Shown: positions 1 to 11,289, counted from the stretch's first letter. The stretch: 30,978 bases of DNA from Silene noctiflora (GCA_009801015.1 VHZZ01001552.1:23653-54630); one strand, 5' to 3'. Notes: a model not told the origin generated them from the letters alone. Made by a program: numbers and translations.

Positions 1-470
1 TATACATGAACATCAATTTATGGTAGTTTTTACAATTAGAAGAAGAATAAGTAATAAGTAATGGGACCATGGATATTGAATGACGGATCATAAGTGTTTA
101 CAAAGTTAGAGCTCGCTAGTTTTATTCACTGAATCTAGTTGGCACCAAACCTTTAAATTCTATGATGATTTGATATTGAGTTGAAAATGACCTAAATTAA
201 TTATGTTAAGGACGTGAAACTGACCTATAATATAATGTAATGAGGCTAACCAAACTCAACTATGATTCAAACTTGAATTGCTGAATATATGCAATCCAAA
301 TTTTGTTGAAAGACGTTCTACTCGAATGACTTGATGTGGATAAAATGTAGTTAAATTGACCTAATTTGAAGTTGGTTTGTTTGTTCTGATTTAATAACTT
401 GTTTGTAAGGTTTAATGAATAATCTCTCAATTTTTTACTGTATTTAATACTATTTTTAAGAAACTATACG
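1..470. other. Gene-free AT-rich stretch
   Basis: No open frame, splice-bounded exon, RNA gene or clear transposon end was recognised here. The stretch is AT-rich with short simple motifs only. Confidence 0.5.
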
Positions 471-1315
471 TAAGTGGAGCGCGAGAGGACCCGAAGGACA
501 CCAAGAATCAAGTGGTACGAGGAAAGCTTGAAACAACGACGAAAAGGAAGCAACACAAGAACTAAATTAACAACATGTACAACGGTGTAAAAGACCATTG
601 TTTACAACACACAAAAACTAAATAAAATGAACTCGAAAACATGCCTAAGGATAGAACGATCCCAATCGTCATGGCTTTCTCATTGACACGACCTACGACA
701 AAGGGCATGACAGCTGCTTGCAACAAGAAGGCCGTCATTACTTGCTCAATAAATCACCCTTCAAGCCTCACAAACGGGCTGTTCTGTCTCAGTTTTGGAC
801 TGTTTTTGTGAGTGTTTATTTCTGAATTTTAAGAACATAAAAATCAAAGATAGAAGGATATGACTTAAACAAGATTTAAAAGCTTGTTTCAGCCTAGAAT
901 ATGACTTAGACTATATCACGAAGCATGCCTAAGCCTAGGAGTAATTTTTCCCAAGAACACAAAGCATGGACTCAACTCCGCTCCAAAGCACTAAGCAAAT
1001 GGAGGTTCTCTCGCACTAAGAAAAGATGAAATGTCCAAGCACTAAGTAAGGGACTTAAATTTTTCAAAAACCTCATATTTTCATTTCTCAAAAACTGAAT
1101 ATTACATGAGGATGTGAGCTCTTTATATAGAGCCTCACATTACATCTTGACCCTTCACCTATAAGTAAATCTAATGGCTACAATTAAAAGAAGAAAAGGA
1201 CAATCACACAAGCTGAAATTTTACACATAAAAAGCTAACCAAAACAGTCCAAAAGACTGAAATGGGGCATGTAGGGGCTACTAGACTCCTTGTCCCTGCT
1301 CTTTAATTGCCTTTG
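471..1315 (-). mobile_element. Possible LTR-retrotransposon LTR fragment (minus strand)
   Basis: Read on the minus strand, this stretch has the look of an LTR. A strong TATA box (CTATATAAAG, plus-strand 1121-1130) is followed by a long stop-rich, T-rich leader and a GC-richer tail near plus-strand 480-530. No internal coding region (gag, protease, reverse transcriptase), primer-binding site, partner LTR or target-site duplication was found, so it would be a solo or decayed LTR. It could instead be an unrelated minus-strand promoter and leader. The call is an inference from overall form; the ends are approximate. Confidence 0.28.
1121..1130 (-). promoter_or_regulatory. TATA box on the minus strand
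   Basis: CTATATAAAG on the minus strand matches the plant TATA consensus. It lies at the centre of a near-perfect palindrome at 1112-1140 (arms ATGTGAG-CTCT and AGAGCCTCACAT). It would drive transcription toward lower coordinates. No start site can be confirmed from sequence alone. Confidence 0.4.
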
Positions 1316-1324
1316 GTATCTTTA

Positions 1325-1634
1325 GGACTTGTTTGGTAGCATGTAGGAATTTGTATTACCTAGGAAGTCATAAAACACATGATTTTAGAATTCATGTGAA
1401 AAGATCATGTGAATTAGAAAATATTATTTGGTTGTCAAGAAGGAAGTGCAATTCATGTATGCATATCCACTTACCTATAGGGGAACTTAGGTAAACAACT
1501 TTCTCCATCATGGAGGATGTGGAATTCATGAGAACTTTTAATTCATGTAAATTGAGGTAACCAAACAATATGCGATTTTGCAATTCATACGAATTTAAAT
1601 TACTGTGTTGTTTAGTGGACAACCAAATGATCAC
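1325..1634. mobile_element. Degenerate Tourist/PIF-like MITE
   Basis: The left end reads TTA followed by GGACTTGTTTGGTAGC. The right end, read as its complement, gives a related TGATCATTTGGTTGTC. Inside, variants of TTGTTTGGT and of AATTCATG recur in both orientations, as in Tourist-like foldback elements. The inverted repeats are only about two-thirds identical and the right-hand target duplication is unclear (CTA against TTA). A minus-strand open frame at 1392-1643 lies inside the element and is not taken as a gene. Confidence 0.4.
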
Positions 1635-1989
1635 TAGATTCATTTAAGCCTAATTTATATTCATTAAATAAATTTAGTTGAAATTAATTTAATTCAACTT
1701 AGTTCGACTGCGTGGAAGGACTTTACCGTTGTGGTATTCCCAAACTTCTTTATTTTTAAGTTGTTTGCCACTTCAGTCGCTCAAGATCATTGATCTCTAC
1801 CTGGATCCAATGGAAAATGACCGTCTTTCTCAAACAGTTGAGTCCTTAAATCGGGGATTAGTCGGAACTTGGAACCTACGTCATAAAACCGTCTTACAAT
1901 AAAACAATTCGAAGCCCAAGACCTTTCAAACGAACTTAAGCCCAACTCCACATCATTAATTTTCACACCGACCCAACTCACCAAACAAC

Positions 1990-2063
1990 CTATAAAGCCC
2001 AGAGTGCAACACTCAAATGATCAACTTAACTCAAAGTTCTACCTCTTTTTTTTCATTTCGCGC
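1990..2063 (+). promoter_or_regulatory. Promoter-like segment with TATA box and E2F-type site
   Basis: CTATAAAGC at 1990-1998 is a candidate TATA box. TTTCGCGC at 2056-2063 matches the E2F consensus TTTSSCGC used by cell-cycle and DNA-replication promoters in plants. A short exon-like leader follows: ATGs at 2109 and 2141, then a possible splice donor after TTTCAGAG near 2167. The frame from 2109 closes after 11 codons, and the one from 2141 gives only nine codons before the donor. No downstream coding exons were recognised, so this may be the relic 5' end of a gene or a non-coding transcript promoter. Confidence 0.35.
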
Positions 2064-2104
2064 TCAAGAAAACCGCCATTAAACACTGCAACAATTCCCT
2101 CTTT

Positions 2105-3065
2105 TCCGATGATTGTGCGACGGATAATTCACCGTCTACGATGAAACAGCGAGGAGGATTTCAGAGGTATAATTTGATTTGGTTTAATGTATAATTTCGT
2201 TGCTAATTCTTCTATTATTTATGTGAATTACATGTGTATGAATTCCGGTATTGTTATTGATGAAATTAGTGTTTCGTTGCTATTTATTGACTGATCGATT
2301 GATTTAGGAGTGATTTTAGGGTTTAGAGGTACAATTTGATTTGGTTTATGTATGATTAGCTGCTAATTCTTCAGTAATTCATGTTAATTATGTGTTTATG
2401 AACGCCGGTGTTGTTGTTGATGACATTAGTGGTTCGTTTCTATTGATTGATTTATCGATTGATTTTGGAGCATATTTAGGGTTTCGAGAAGCAAATTTTG
2501 TTTTCCGACGACGCGCGCTAAGGATGTACGATGATTACGCAGCTCAGAACTCGCGGTGTACGGTGAAACAGCGACGGCATTTTCAGAGGTACAATTTGAT
2601 TCGTTTTATGTATGATTAGTTGCTAATTCGGAAGTTATTTATGTTAATTGTGTGTTTTATGAATGCCGGTATCGTAACTAATAATGCTTTATAATTTGGT
2701 TTTTGTATGGTTAGGTGCTCATCCCAAGTTATTTGTGTTAATTATGTGTTTTATGAATGTCGGTTTTGTTTTTGATGACATCAGTGTTTCCTTCTCATTG
2801 ATTGATTGATCCATTGATTTAGGAGCAATTTTAGGGTTTTTAGAGGTAAAATTTGTTATCTAATTACGTGTGCCGAGGATTTACGATAATTTGTGCAGCG
2901 GAGGATTTGTCGTGTACGACAAGTATCAACGTGCTTTTGAGAGGTACAATTTGATTTGGTCTATGTATGATTATTTGGTAACTCTCAAATTACTTACGTT
3001 AATTATGTGTTTATGAATAGTATATTGTTACGATTACATTGGTGTTACCTTGTTTTGATTGATTG
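2105..3065 (+). repeat. Degenerate tandem repeat array with telo-boxes
   Basis: Variants of one unit recur in the same orientation. GAGGTACAATTTGATTTGG-like blocks occur near 2166, 2327, 2586 and 2940, with a weaker one near 2688. Between them are ATGTGTTTATGAATGCCGGT-like and GATTGATTGATCGATTG-like stretches. The exon-like leader at about 2109-2167 is re-duplicated at about 2525-2590. Spacing varies from about 100 to 260 bases, so the array has decayed. Telo-box sequence TTAGGGTTT is at 2316-2324, 2476-2484 and 2831-2839. The 75-codon open frame at 2392-2619 lies inside the array and is not supported as a gene. Confidence 0.7.
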
Positions 3066-3430
3066 ATTGATTGAATTTTTCTTACGAGTAATTATGCCTT
3101 GTGATTTGGAACAAATTATGTTTTGTTTGATGATGATGTGCAATTGAATGTATACTTTGAAGTACATGCCCTAGTATGATTTTCAAACTTGTAGTTGTGC
3201 TATTATGAGGTGTTTAATCAGTAAGGATGTTTCGTCGTAAGACTTGTAATTTATAATAGCGTTTTCGAATGTAGCGTGATTGAGAAGTTGTTTAATTATG
3301 CATATCACAGTTGATAAAGTGAAAGATATGCATTGATAAAGTTAAATTTGTGGAGATTAGAGAAATTGGATGTCATCTTCCGAGGTTCAAAATTCGGATT
3401 GTGAATTTATGTGTGATGCAAATTGGCTGA
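3066..3430. other. No recognised feature
   Basis: An AT-rich stretch between the tandem array and the degenerate repeat block. No gene, transposon end or repeat beyond a short GATT run at its left edge was recognised. Confidence 0.4.
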
Positions 3431-4330
3431 TATACAGTTATGCACACTCTAGACGGCTTCCCATACTTTTTTCCAAAATGATGAATTTACTGAAATTTTC
3501 TGGAATCATACAAGGGATGTGAATGGGCTCTTGGGTTAGAAATTGATCCCATTTTGATCGGTAGTGGCGCAACGCTCTTGGGTAGGGACGTGGGACTAGG
3601 TGACCAAACAAGATAGTCGTCATGTTGACAAAATAGTCTACGGGGTCATGGTCGCCTCACTCGCCTGAAATGGTAACTGAGAGCTAATTCTGAGGGGTAC
3701 ACACTATATGACTTCCCACTGTACAATCATATAACTTACTAAATAACATGTTGAGAATCATGCCAAGGGTGCACATTGGTTGAAAATATAGTTGTGTACC
3801 ACGCCTTCTCTGTAATCCCCCGTCACGGCGGGTTTTAGGGTTTACGATGGGTGACAATATCGAGTAATTATGACAGAGTCTCGGGAGATGGTAACAAATT
3901 ATCAAATTTAAATATTATTATACTACTCAACCAGGGTACAATGTTTAGAATGATTGTAAATTATGGGAAACCATACTTGGTGACTTGGGGTATACAATTA
4001 TACATTGCTATAATGTTGGCAATGATCCCATGCTGGACAGTAAAGAGGTGTACCATGTCATTTTTGATATCCTGCTTGTTAGGACACGGTTAATCAAAAC
4101 CTGAGGGTTACAAGAGGTATCCATTTTTCACAAAATTAGTCTTAGGATGCCACTAAGTTGTTTTCAACCGCAACATGGTCTGAAATAGCCGCTTGAGATG
4201 GTAGTGGATAGTCAAAATTGAACTTTTAGATGTTAACATACAACCAAATTTGAAGGTTATAACACACCTAACTAGTTATTGGAGATTTGGAGTGTGGCAT
4301 AGAAGTGATCCTAGTACGTTTGTGACTTGG
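3431..4330 (+). repeat. Degenerate repeat module, block 1
   Basis: This block carries diverged copies of a module that is better preserved at 19.3-23.6 kb. Shared pieces are CTGAAATAGCCGCTTGAG near 4180, CCAAATTTGAAGGTTATA near 4245, and GTACCATGTCATTTTTGATA near 4052. Open frames in both directions (3438-3623, 3684-3905, 3851-4093, 4250-4441) have no recognisable product and do not recur intact in the related copies, so none is called. A telo-box, TTAGGGTTT, is at 3835-3843. Confidence 0.55.
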
Positions 4331-5609
4331 TGTTTACAACACTTTACTTATTCCGATATCGATAGCATCAAAACAGAACCTGACTTGTTCAGTAATTGTT
4401 TATTTTCATGTATTTGTCATTTTAGAGTTAAGTACATATGATGGTACTAAGTTTCAGAAGAGGTAAGAGAAGGGTTATATACTAGGCCTTCTGATAATGG
4501 AGCAGCTGCAATTCTGAATGATATCTAACTAACTATTTCATAATTGTTATCCGTAAGTTGGCCATTATGCACATTCTCATTACCTAGCGTTTCTGGTTGC
4601 GACCTAAATAAGAGTAGTTGCTACTACTTAATGACACTAAAGCCTTCTTATGCTGGTATTTTATTGATTGGCAAATACTACACTTTGATGGCCAACAATG
4701 TTTAATCAGTAATTCAGTTTACATAATAGCGCAATCCTGGTTTCCTGGAAAACCAACTATCAGACTTCAGTCTGAGATAATGGGTTGATTTTGGGTGACT
4801 GAAGGATTCTAGTGATTACTAGTTTACTACTGTTTAGTTTCTCCGGGAATGGTATAACTACATAGGGAAAGTCATTTAACCCTCTGTACATCTCCGTGGG
4901 TTGCATAGGAGTTAAGATAGCTCTTACAATGTCTTTTTATTTTCATTTTGTCGAAGTACTACAAGATAAGCACACTTAACTACCCAACTGACTGTATATT
5001 AAATTGTGTCCAGATTGTTGAGAAAGGATCAAACAGAGATTATTGGGGTCGTCCATTGATGACCTCTACTGATGGAGTGATGGTATGGTACCAGTCTATT
5101 GTGGTCTGTTTGCTGTGAAAGAACTGAAATTATCACAGCAGCTGGAGGAAAATTATCATGGTGGTCTGTTCGCTGTGAAATTATAACTCCTAAGTCAGAC
5201 GCGAGATTTGGGGTCAAATGCTCCAGTCTTGCATCATGACCGTATCAAGGTCTGATATCCCCAGAACACATTCTATGTCACCCTCCTCCTCTATTTTTGT
5301 GTGCCTTGTTTATGATATCTGATAACCAGTTTCCCTTGCTGTTTCTGCAGGTCATTATTTCTATAGGGAAATAAGGTGTATGAATCTATAGCAACCTTTG
5401 TCGATATGGTATGGGTGACGATGAAACTATATTTGGGTTCAGCATGGTCATGCAAGATTTCCACATTGGACTGCACCATCTTACCTACATTGTAAATTTC
5501 CTACTTAAATCTATATCACTTGCCATCAATATGTCATTCAATTTCATTTTACTGCATTGAAGTTAATACAATAATGGATATTACTTTTCTAATGCCTCTT
5601 CTTTGGGAT
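4331..5609. other. No gene recognised; one short direct repeat
   Basis: Short open frames here (5029-5217 and 5291-5479 minus, 5520-5711 plus) show no domain or family resemblance. A 20-base direct repeat, GTGGTCTGTTYGCTGTGAAA, occurs at 5101-5120 and 5161-5180, exactly 60 bases apart with one mismatch. It is probably an old local duplication. Confidence 0.4.
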
Positions 5610-5762
5610 ATTTTACCCGAGAAATACTTGTGTTCTCCGGGAGGACGTCCTCCTTACACTCAAAGGAAGAGGACCATCCTCCTCATTTCCATTTTGGCCC
5701 TCCTCCTTTGAGTGTAAGGAGGACGTCCTCCCTGAGGACCCCAAGTATTTTCCATTTTACCC
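5610..5762. mobile_element. Foldback MITE (element 5619-5753) with 9-bp target duplication
   Basis: The element at 5619-5753 (135 bp) is almost entirely two inverted arms. The left arm starts GAGAAATACTTG and the right arm ends CAAGTATTTTCC. The arms continue through GGAGGACGTCCTCC and TTACACTCAAAGGA with few mismatches. It is flanked by ATTTTACCC at 5610-5618 and 5754-5762. A 9-bp duplication is typical of Mutator-like elements, so a MULE-derived MITE is the best guess. Each arm holds its own perfect 14-bp palindrome (5640-5653 and 5718-5731). There is no coding capacity. Confidence 0.85.
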
Positions 5763-6146
5763 TTAATCTTCAATAACGTGGAATTCCTACTTGCGTCACG
5801 ACTTTTGTTGTACCAAGCAAAGTACTACAAGCTAGAATGTCTGTACTCTACCAAGTTTAAATGTTTTAATCGAGGAGATGAACATTCTTCTCTTCTTGTA
5901 ACTATTTCAGAATGTGGTTTTGCTTAAAAAAAGATTGGCATGACCTCTCTTCTTTTTTTGGCCACCTTTGTGTTCAAAGTATCAGAGCTCCAAGCAATGT
6001 GTTGTCTCATGCATGAGAATCGGCTTATGCCTGAATTTTTACCAAGTTAATAAGGGACGCATGGTATTAAATCAAAGCAGCTACACCTAAACATCACCTT
6101 TGTTTTGAAAAGCTTTTGAAGATCACTGATTCTGTGAATGTGTACT
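5763..6146. other. No recognised feature
   Basis: Nothing beyond AT-rich sequence and short T-runs was recognised between the foldback MITE and the 138-bp duplication. Confidence 0.4.
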
Positions 6147-6422
6147 GTATTTTGAAGCAATATTGCCCATATTAAGCGAGATTAGGCCGCAACGGTCGAT
6201 ATTTGTGTGTTTATACACAAATATTGCCCATATTAAGCGAAAATTTAATTCTGATCTAGAACATTATGTCCCTTTTTTTCAGAAGTATTTTGAAGCAATA
6301 TTGCCCATATTAAGCGAGATTAGGCCGCAACGGTCGATATTTGTGTGTTTATACACAAATATTGCCCATATTAAGCGAAAATTTAATTCTGATCTAGAAC
6401 ATTATGTCCCTTTTTTTCAGAA
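6147..6422 (+). repeat. Perfect tandem duplication, 2 x 138 bp
   Basis: Bases 6147-6284 are repeated without visible difference at 6285-6422. Within each copy a 20-base piece, ATATTGCCCATATTAAGCGA, occurs twice. A hairpin pairs ATATTTGTGT with ACACAAATAT across a six-base loop. Since 138 is a multiple of three, the duplication keeps an 87-codon plus-strand frame open (6163-6426) in which 46 residues repeat. That openness is partly a consequence of the duplication. There is no start context, family match or neighbouring exon to support a protein. Perfect identity points to a recent event or an assembly artefact. Confidence 0.9.
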
Positions 6423-6424
6423 GT

Positions 6425-9014
6425 GAAACATTTCACATATATGATTATTTATTACTTCTCTTGTTAGTGTTTATATTCAGGTACTCCCTTGGGCCTTGGC
6501 AGTTGGCACCTGCCATGTGTTTCATTGCTACATAGTCCACAGTTGACAAAGCCTAGCACATATATGGGATACAGCTTTAGAAGGTACGTTGGTCGTTGCT
6601 TCTCTTAAATACTATAGTAGTTGGTTGCATTTTATGCTATTACTGGGAATGATGGATACCATGGTAGTTTCCCTTTGAGGTTCCTATTGCTTTCTGGAAC
6701 ACGCTGATTATGTGTTGCACATTGAAATTTTTCCACTAATGAGTGTACTTTTCAATACTTGCATAATGCATTTGGTAAATAGGTTAATAGGAGATCAGGG
6801 AAAATGATTAATGCGTGGTTTGACCGTATGGCTGTATGCATTACTTGGTTACCATGTCCATATCCTATTACTTGATGAGGATGTTGCATACTTTTCTTTG
6901 TTGTGACTTGTGATTACCTGCAATGTGCTAGTGTCTGGATTACCATTTTAACCATTGACTTGCTTGGTTATTTAGATTCTACCTAGTTGCCTTTTTATTT
7001 CTGTTCACATCTTGTGAACATGAAGTTAGTATCAGACTTTGACGCAAGATTTCAGAGTTAGAGATATATACAGGCGTAAATAGCGTAAAATAACAAAGAA
7101 ATTAGATACGAAGTAAGTAGGAAAAAACTATTGGGACCTCTTTCACAAAATCATTTTCCTACCACCAAGCCTTATTAGCAAGACTTACAACGATTATAAG
7201 CAAGACTTAAGGATTACACAATGGTGATGAATTTTTGTCTTCTCATTTTTTTTCCGTCACAAATGAGAATTTGTGTTTTTTTTTGTGTTCCAAGTTTATC
7301 AAAAGACCATACACTATTCTTGCATATTGAGGTGCATCTTTTTCTTCACTCATGACTGGAAATGCTTATAATTTGGCATAAAATATTCAAAGATATGTTT
7401 ATACTGTATTCTATGGGGAGTATAATATAGAATTCCTAGTGTCATATATGTACATGCTCTCAAGTCAACTTTTGTTGATTGTCTTATGTAAATAATAAGC
7501 CGTGACATAAGCCATACTTGTGGATAATGGGTTCCGATTCCTTCTTACGTTCTTCCAAGAAGTTCCCCACTCAAGTATAGAGATTTTATGCTTCATAAAT
7601 CTTTACCTAATGTATATAAAATTTTAGCTCCTTGTATTCTTGTTTCTATAGACATCACATTATCTAACCGAGCGACAACTGCTTAGCACAATCCAATCTT
7701 GACGCGCAAAAAACTAACCATAATAAATGCAGTTTTGCTCATCACTTATCATAGTCTAGATATAGCAGAGCAAATAGTATCTTCACTATTTTGTTTAATT
7801 GGTTACTTATTTTTATTCGTGTTTCAGTTATTTGTGTGTTTAACTTGCATTAAAGTAAGTTTGAGCTACTTGTCATCCCAAAACAACAATATAGGATCTA
7901 CAATTCTCTTCTAAATGATAGATCGGAATGGGGGAAAGGTTCCAAAAAGTACTCTGTACCACTCTATTGTTTGATACTCTGTGCAAGTTTGATGACAAAA
8001 TATCCTAATATCTTAATGACTTTCATTGATTGAGAGGCAAGGGGTAGGATGTACGTAACCTTAAGTCCTTAACCCTCTGTCATCAAAATAAAGAGACTTT
8101 CCAAATTTTCAAGATTAAAGTTGCACTGAAGGACTGCTATTTCATACGTAATAGAAAGAAGTGCAAGCAATTTAGTCAATCATTATGTTTTATTCATCAA
8201 AAAAATGCATAACAGCAACCGAAGAGTAGTGACTAGTGAGTATTTGATTCCAGTGAAATGAAAGATTTACATTTCTGATCTGAATTAAATATTTGGCCCT
8301 ACCCTCTTTTGTCAATTTAATTAATTTGACACATCTGGAATTCATTCCGTCACCTTCATAGGTACAATTGCGTACGGAAGATTTTGACCTGGTCTAATTA
8401 TCTTATATACAGCCCACGCTATGTGTAGGGTCCTTCATCCTTGAATCCTTATGGTAGTTATGTATGATCCAAGATAAACTTATTGGCCATTGTTTTTTAT
8501 AGCCATAGTTCTGCAGTAACAGGAACATGCATGAACCTAGAACAAAGCTTTAATGACTGATGACCAACAACGTAACGGGGTGGTGACCCATTCAGATTAT
8601 ATAGTGTCCCATGGCAGATATGGTAGGAGGTTTACGTAGTTAATGAGAAGATGGAAGATGAATTCTTGATCTAGTTACACTGTAAAAATCCTCTACTTTC
8701 ATTCTTAGCATAGTCGCGGACATTATTAACTTTTTGCTTTTAACATATTATGCATTCAAGTAAACTTCGGTGCTAACAATTGTACACTTGTACTTGCTTT
8801 TGTTGTGAATCAGTTGTCGTACTTGTCGATCAATGTAGGTCAAGGTACAATTTTTCTCTTAGCATTCGAAAATTGGGGATAATGTTTTCTAAGCATTCAA
8901 TTAATGTTAAGAGTTTAAGACGCAAGGTTGTACAAAGTGAAAGCATTAACATTCTAAATTAGTCATACCCTTTCTAGGTTTCCATTTGTCATGTGTTCAA
9001 TAAAGTAGTATAGT
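6425..9014. other. Long gene-free stretch
   Basis: About 2.6 kb with no recognised gene. Open frames at 7699-7914 and 8780-8962 have no family resemblance. At about 7252-7275 the sequence TTCCGTCACAAATGAGAATT is the complement of the left end of the element at 30.8 kb. A solitary or decayed end of that MITE family is therefore likely here, but its partner end was not found. Confidence 0.4.
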
Positions 9015-9251
9015 TATTACTTCCTCCATTTAACTCCACTAATAAACATTTAATTTCGATTTTCTCTCAATACGTAAGTGAAAATATATTCATGTGGGAT
9101 CTTGTTTGATTCGTCTTTACGAGTACATTAAAAATATCTAACTTTTATAATTTTAGCAAGTACGTAACTAACGATATTTACCGCGTAAAACACGTGTTGA
9201 CAAACGTGAAAAAGTAAAGTGGTAGAGTTGAGTTGAATGGAGGGAGTACTA
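9015..9251. mobile_element. Stowaway-like MITE (9017-9249)
   Basis: The left end, TTACTTCCTCCATTTAAC, and the complement of the right end, GTACTCCCTCCATTCAAC, form inverted repeats. The element is bounded by TA on both sides (9015-9016 and 9250-9251), as expected for Tc1/mariner-derived Stowaway elements. The interior (about 200 bp) is AT-rich and non-coding. Confidence 0.75.
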
Positions 9252-10572
9252 ATTAGTAAGGCTATCATCTTTTAGACTTAAATTTCATTTTAGTTTAAGT
9301 CCATTGAGTTCATTTTATTGTAGTTTAATTTAGTTGGGTCCGGTAAATTCCCTTCACTCTATTTTAGTCCATAAAAACAGAGCTTTAAGTACCCCTAGTA
9401 ATTCTTCAAGTAGTTATACTCTTCATAAACGCCCAAACTAATGAGAGGTAGGTAGCAACATGTCATGTGAGATTACAAGTCCACTTCAAAGGCAATGGTG
9501 AAAGAAATCACATCGAATTGATTACAGGTTGGTGGAGTACAGGATTATTTTTAGGAAGATTGTTGTTCCATTGTGGGAGTACGATCCTATAATGGAGTGA
9601 TATTTAATTGGTGTTTCCACGGTTTGTCATAGAGGAAGGAGGGAGGATGGAGAGGGGTTATTGTACGGATTGACGACACCTATTCTAGTTGTACTGCAAA
9701 ATGCAGCATTGAAACCAGTATCTATTTTTGTTTAATCTAAGACTCCGTACTATTAAGTACTCCGTATTAAACCTATTACGTCTGCGTGATTAGCAACTTT
9801 TCACATTATCTTTTAATTGGTACACCATTAATTAAAGTCAGATGAGTATTTAAGGTTTATTATTCCGCAACCCTCGAGGCCTCGATATTCATGATGTTAT
9901 GTATCAGAATTTGACCCTGCCTGCTTGTACATGAGTAGTAATGGCCATACTTATTTAATTAATTGAGTAGTAAGAGCGAAGTTTCTTAGGAGTTTGACAT
10001 TTTACTCCCATCTTTGAACTTGCTTTTTTATGTTTATGAAAGATTGTTGTAAAGGTATTTGATAAAATTTTCATTTATAAACTTGTAGGAGTTTCAACTT
10101 TTTGATGCCTGCAGTTATGGTTTTCAATTCCATTTAATACCGGATGTTATAAGGGCTTCTAGAGCTTAACATTCTATAGTTACCTCTTTTTAAATTGTTA
10201 AAAATAAATAAATAAGGAGTAAATAAAAGTTGGTTAACAGAGACTTATGAGCAACAAAGAGCAAGAAAATTGCATATAGGTCTCTGTTTTCAATCTTAAG
10301 CACTTCCCCTAGACCTTATGAATACCAATTAAGCTTATAGGCTTATGTAATTAGAGTCAAATGGTACATTACTCAATTTAATTGAAAGAAGTTAGATATT
10401 TCAATATCTTTAATCTCACCTAGGCATACTTTAGATATATGGATGTGAACTTGTACGCTGAGTTATAATAGGGTATAATTTTATTTTAATTTGAACTTAG
10501 CTAAGCAATCTATAATATTCTATAACTCTGTATTTTAGCTTGTCGGATACGACATTGCTCAACATAAGAAAG
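9252..10572. other. No gene recognised
   Basis: No intact gene. Around 9440-9730 the sequence is less AT-rich and has partial open frames broken by stops in each frame, which could be a relic exon, but no product is recognised. The rest is AT-rich with tactccgta-type pieces near 9750. Confidence 0.4.
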
Positions 10573-10773
10573 TACTCCCTCTTATTCACCATTTTCTTCT
10601 CATTTCCTTTTTGTACAAGAAATAAGAAATTAAATTTGGACCACACAAAACCCACTACCCCATATGCTATTGAATTTAGACCACACAAATCAACCCAAAG
10701 AAGGAAATAGGGAAGAAAACTTGAGTAATCCGTTTAAGGAAATATGGAAAGAAAATGGTGAATAGGAGGGGTA
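10573..10773. mobile_element. Stowaway-like MITE (10575-10771)
   Basis: The left inverted repeat begins CTCCCTCTTATTCACCATTT. The complement of the right end begins CCCCTCCTATTCACCATTTT. TA dinucleotides flank both ends (10573-10574 and 10772-10773). The 197-bp length, end motif and TA target site fit Stowaway. A 63-codon minus-strand frame at 10497-10688 partly overlaps it and is not a gene. Confidence 0.85.
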
Positions 10774-10815
10774 TTTAAAATACTGAAAATATGTATCGAG
10801 TTTGGAACTATATAT

Positions 10816-10846
10816 ACTAGCAAAGTATTCAAAATACTTCGCTAGT
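10816..10846. repeat. Short inverted repeat (hairpin)
   Basis: ACTAGCAAAGTATT and AATACTTCGCTAGT form 14-base arms with one mismatch around a three-base loop. It may be the relic of a foldback element. No function is evident. Confidence 0.7.
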
Positions 10847-10919
10847 CATGGATGAATGATGAATCTTTGGTTGTCCCAATAAATAAACTTTGGAGTATTT
10901 AACATTGAAAATAGTAGTT

Positions 10920-11185
10920 GCAACTTACGAGGGACTAGAGATTGCCATCGGGGCAAGCTGTGAGTTGGTTTGATGGGGGAGCCGGGACAGGCAGCCTTCG
11001 CTCATGCCAACCCTTAACGACCATGGTTGGGTATGGCTGAGTCAACTGGACTAAACCAAAATTCGACTTTTTTGGCAGGCTGAAGTGGGGATGTTGAGCC
11101 CTAAACCGAGCTTGAGTGTGAGGTCGGGCAACGCCATGCTAAGGAGTGGGATATGCTAGCCTTTGGAAGTTGTCCCATAAGTTGG
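10920..11185. other. GC-richer island of unknown nature
   Basis: This stretch is clearly richer in G and C than its surroundings, with many GGGG, GGGC and GCC pieces on the plus strand. No long open frame, tRNA or rRNA similarity is recognised. It could be a decayed GC-rich repeat or retroelement piece. Confidence 0.35.
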
Positions 11186-11289
11186 GGTGGGAGTGAAGTT
11201 GAGTTTGTGGATAAAGATAATCTAAGATGTTAAATGAGGTGGGAGTGAAGTTGAGTTTGTGGATAAAGATAATCTAAGATGTTAAATGA
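11186..11289 (+). repeat. Tandem duplication, 2 x 52 bp
   Basis: Bases 11186-11237 are repeated exactly at 11238-11289; the unit begins GGTGGGAGTGAAGTTGAG. This is likely a recent slippage or unequal-exchange product. Confidence 0.92.

Noticed and set aside
6163-6426. 87-codon frame with an internal 46-residue repeat, considered as a repeat protein
   Set aside because: Length arises from the exact DNA duplication; without it the frame is about 40 codons, and no start context or homologue is apparent.
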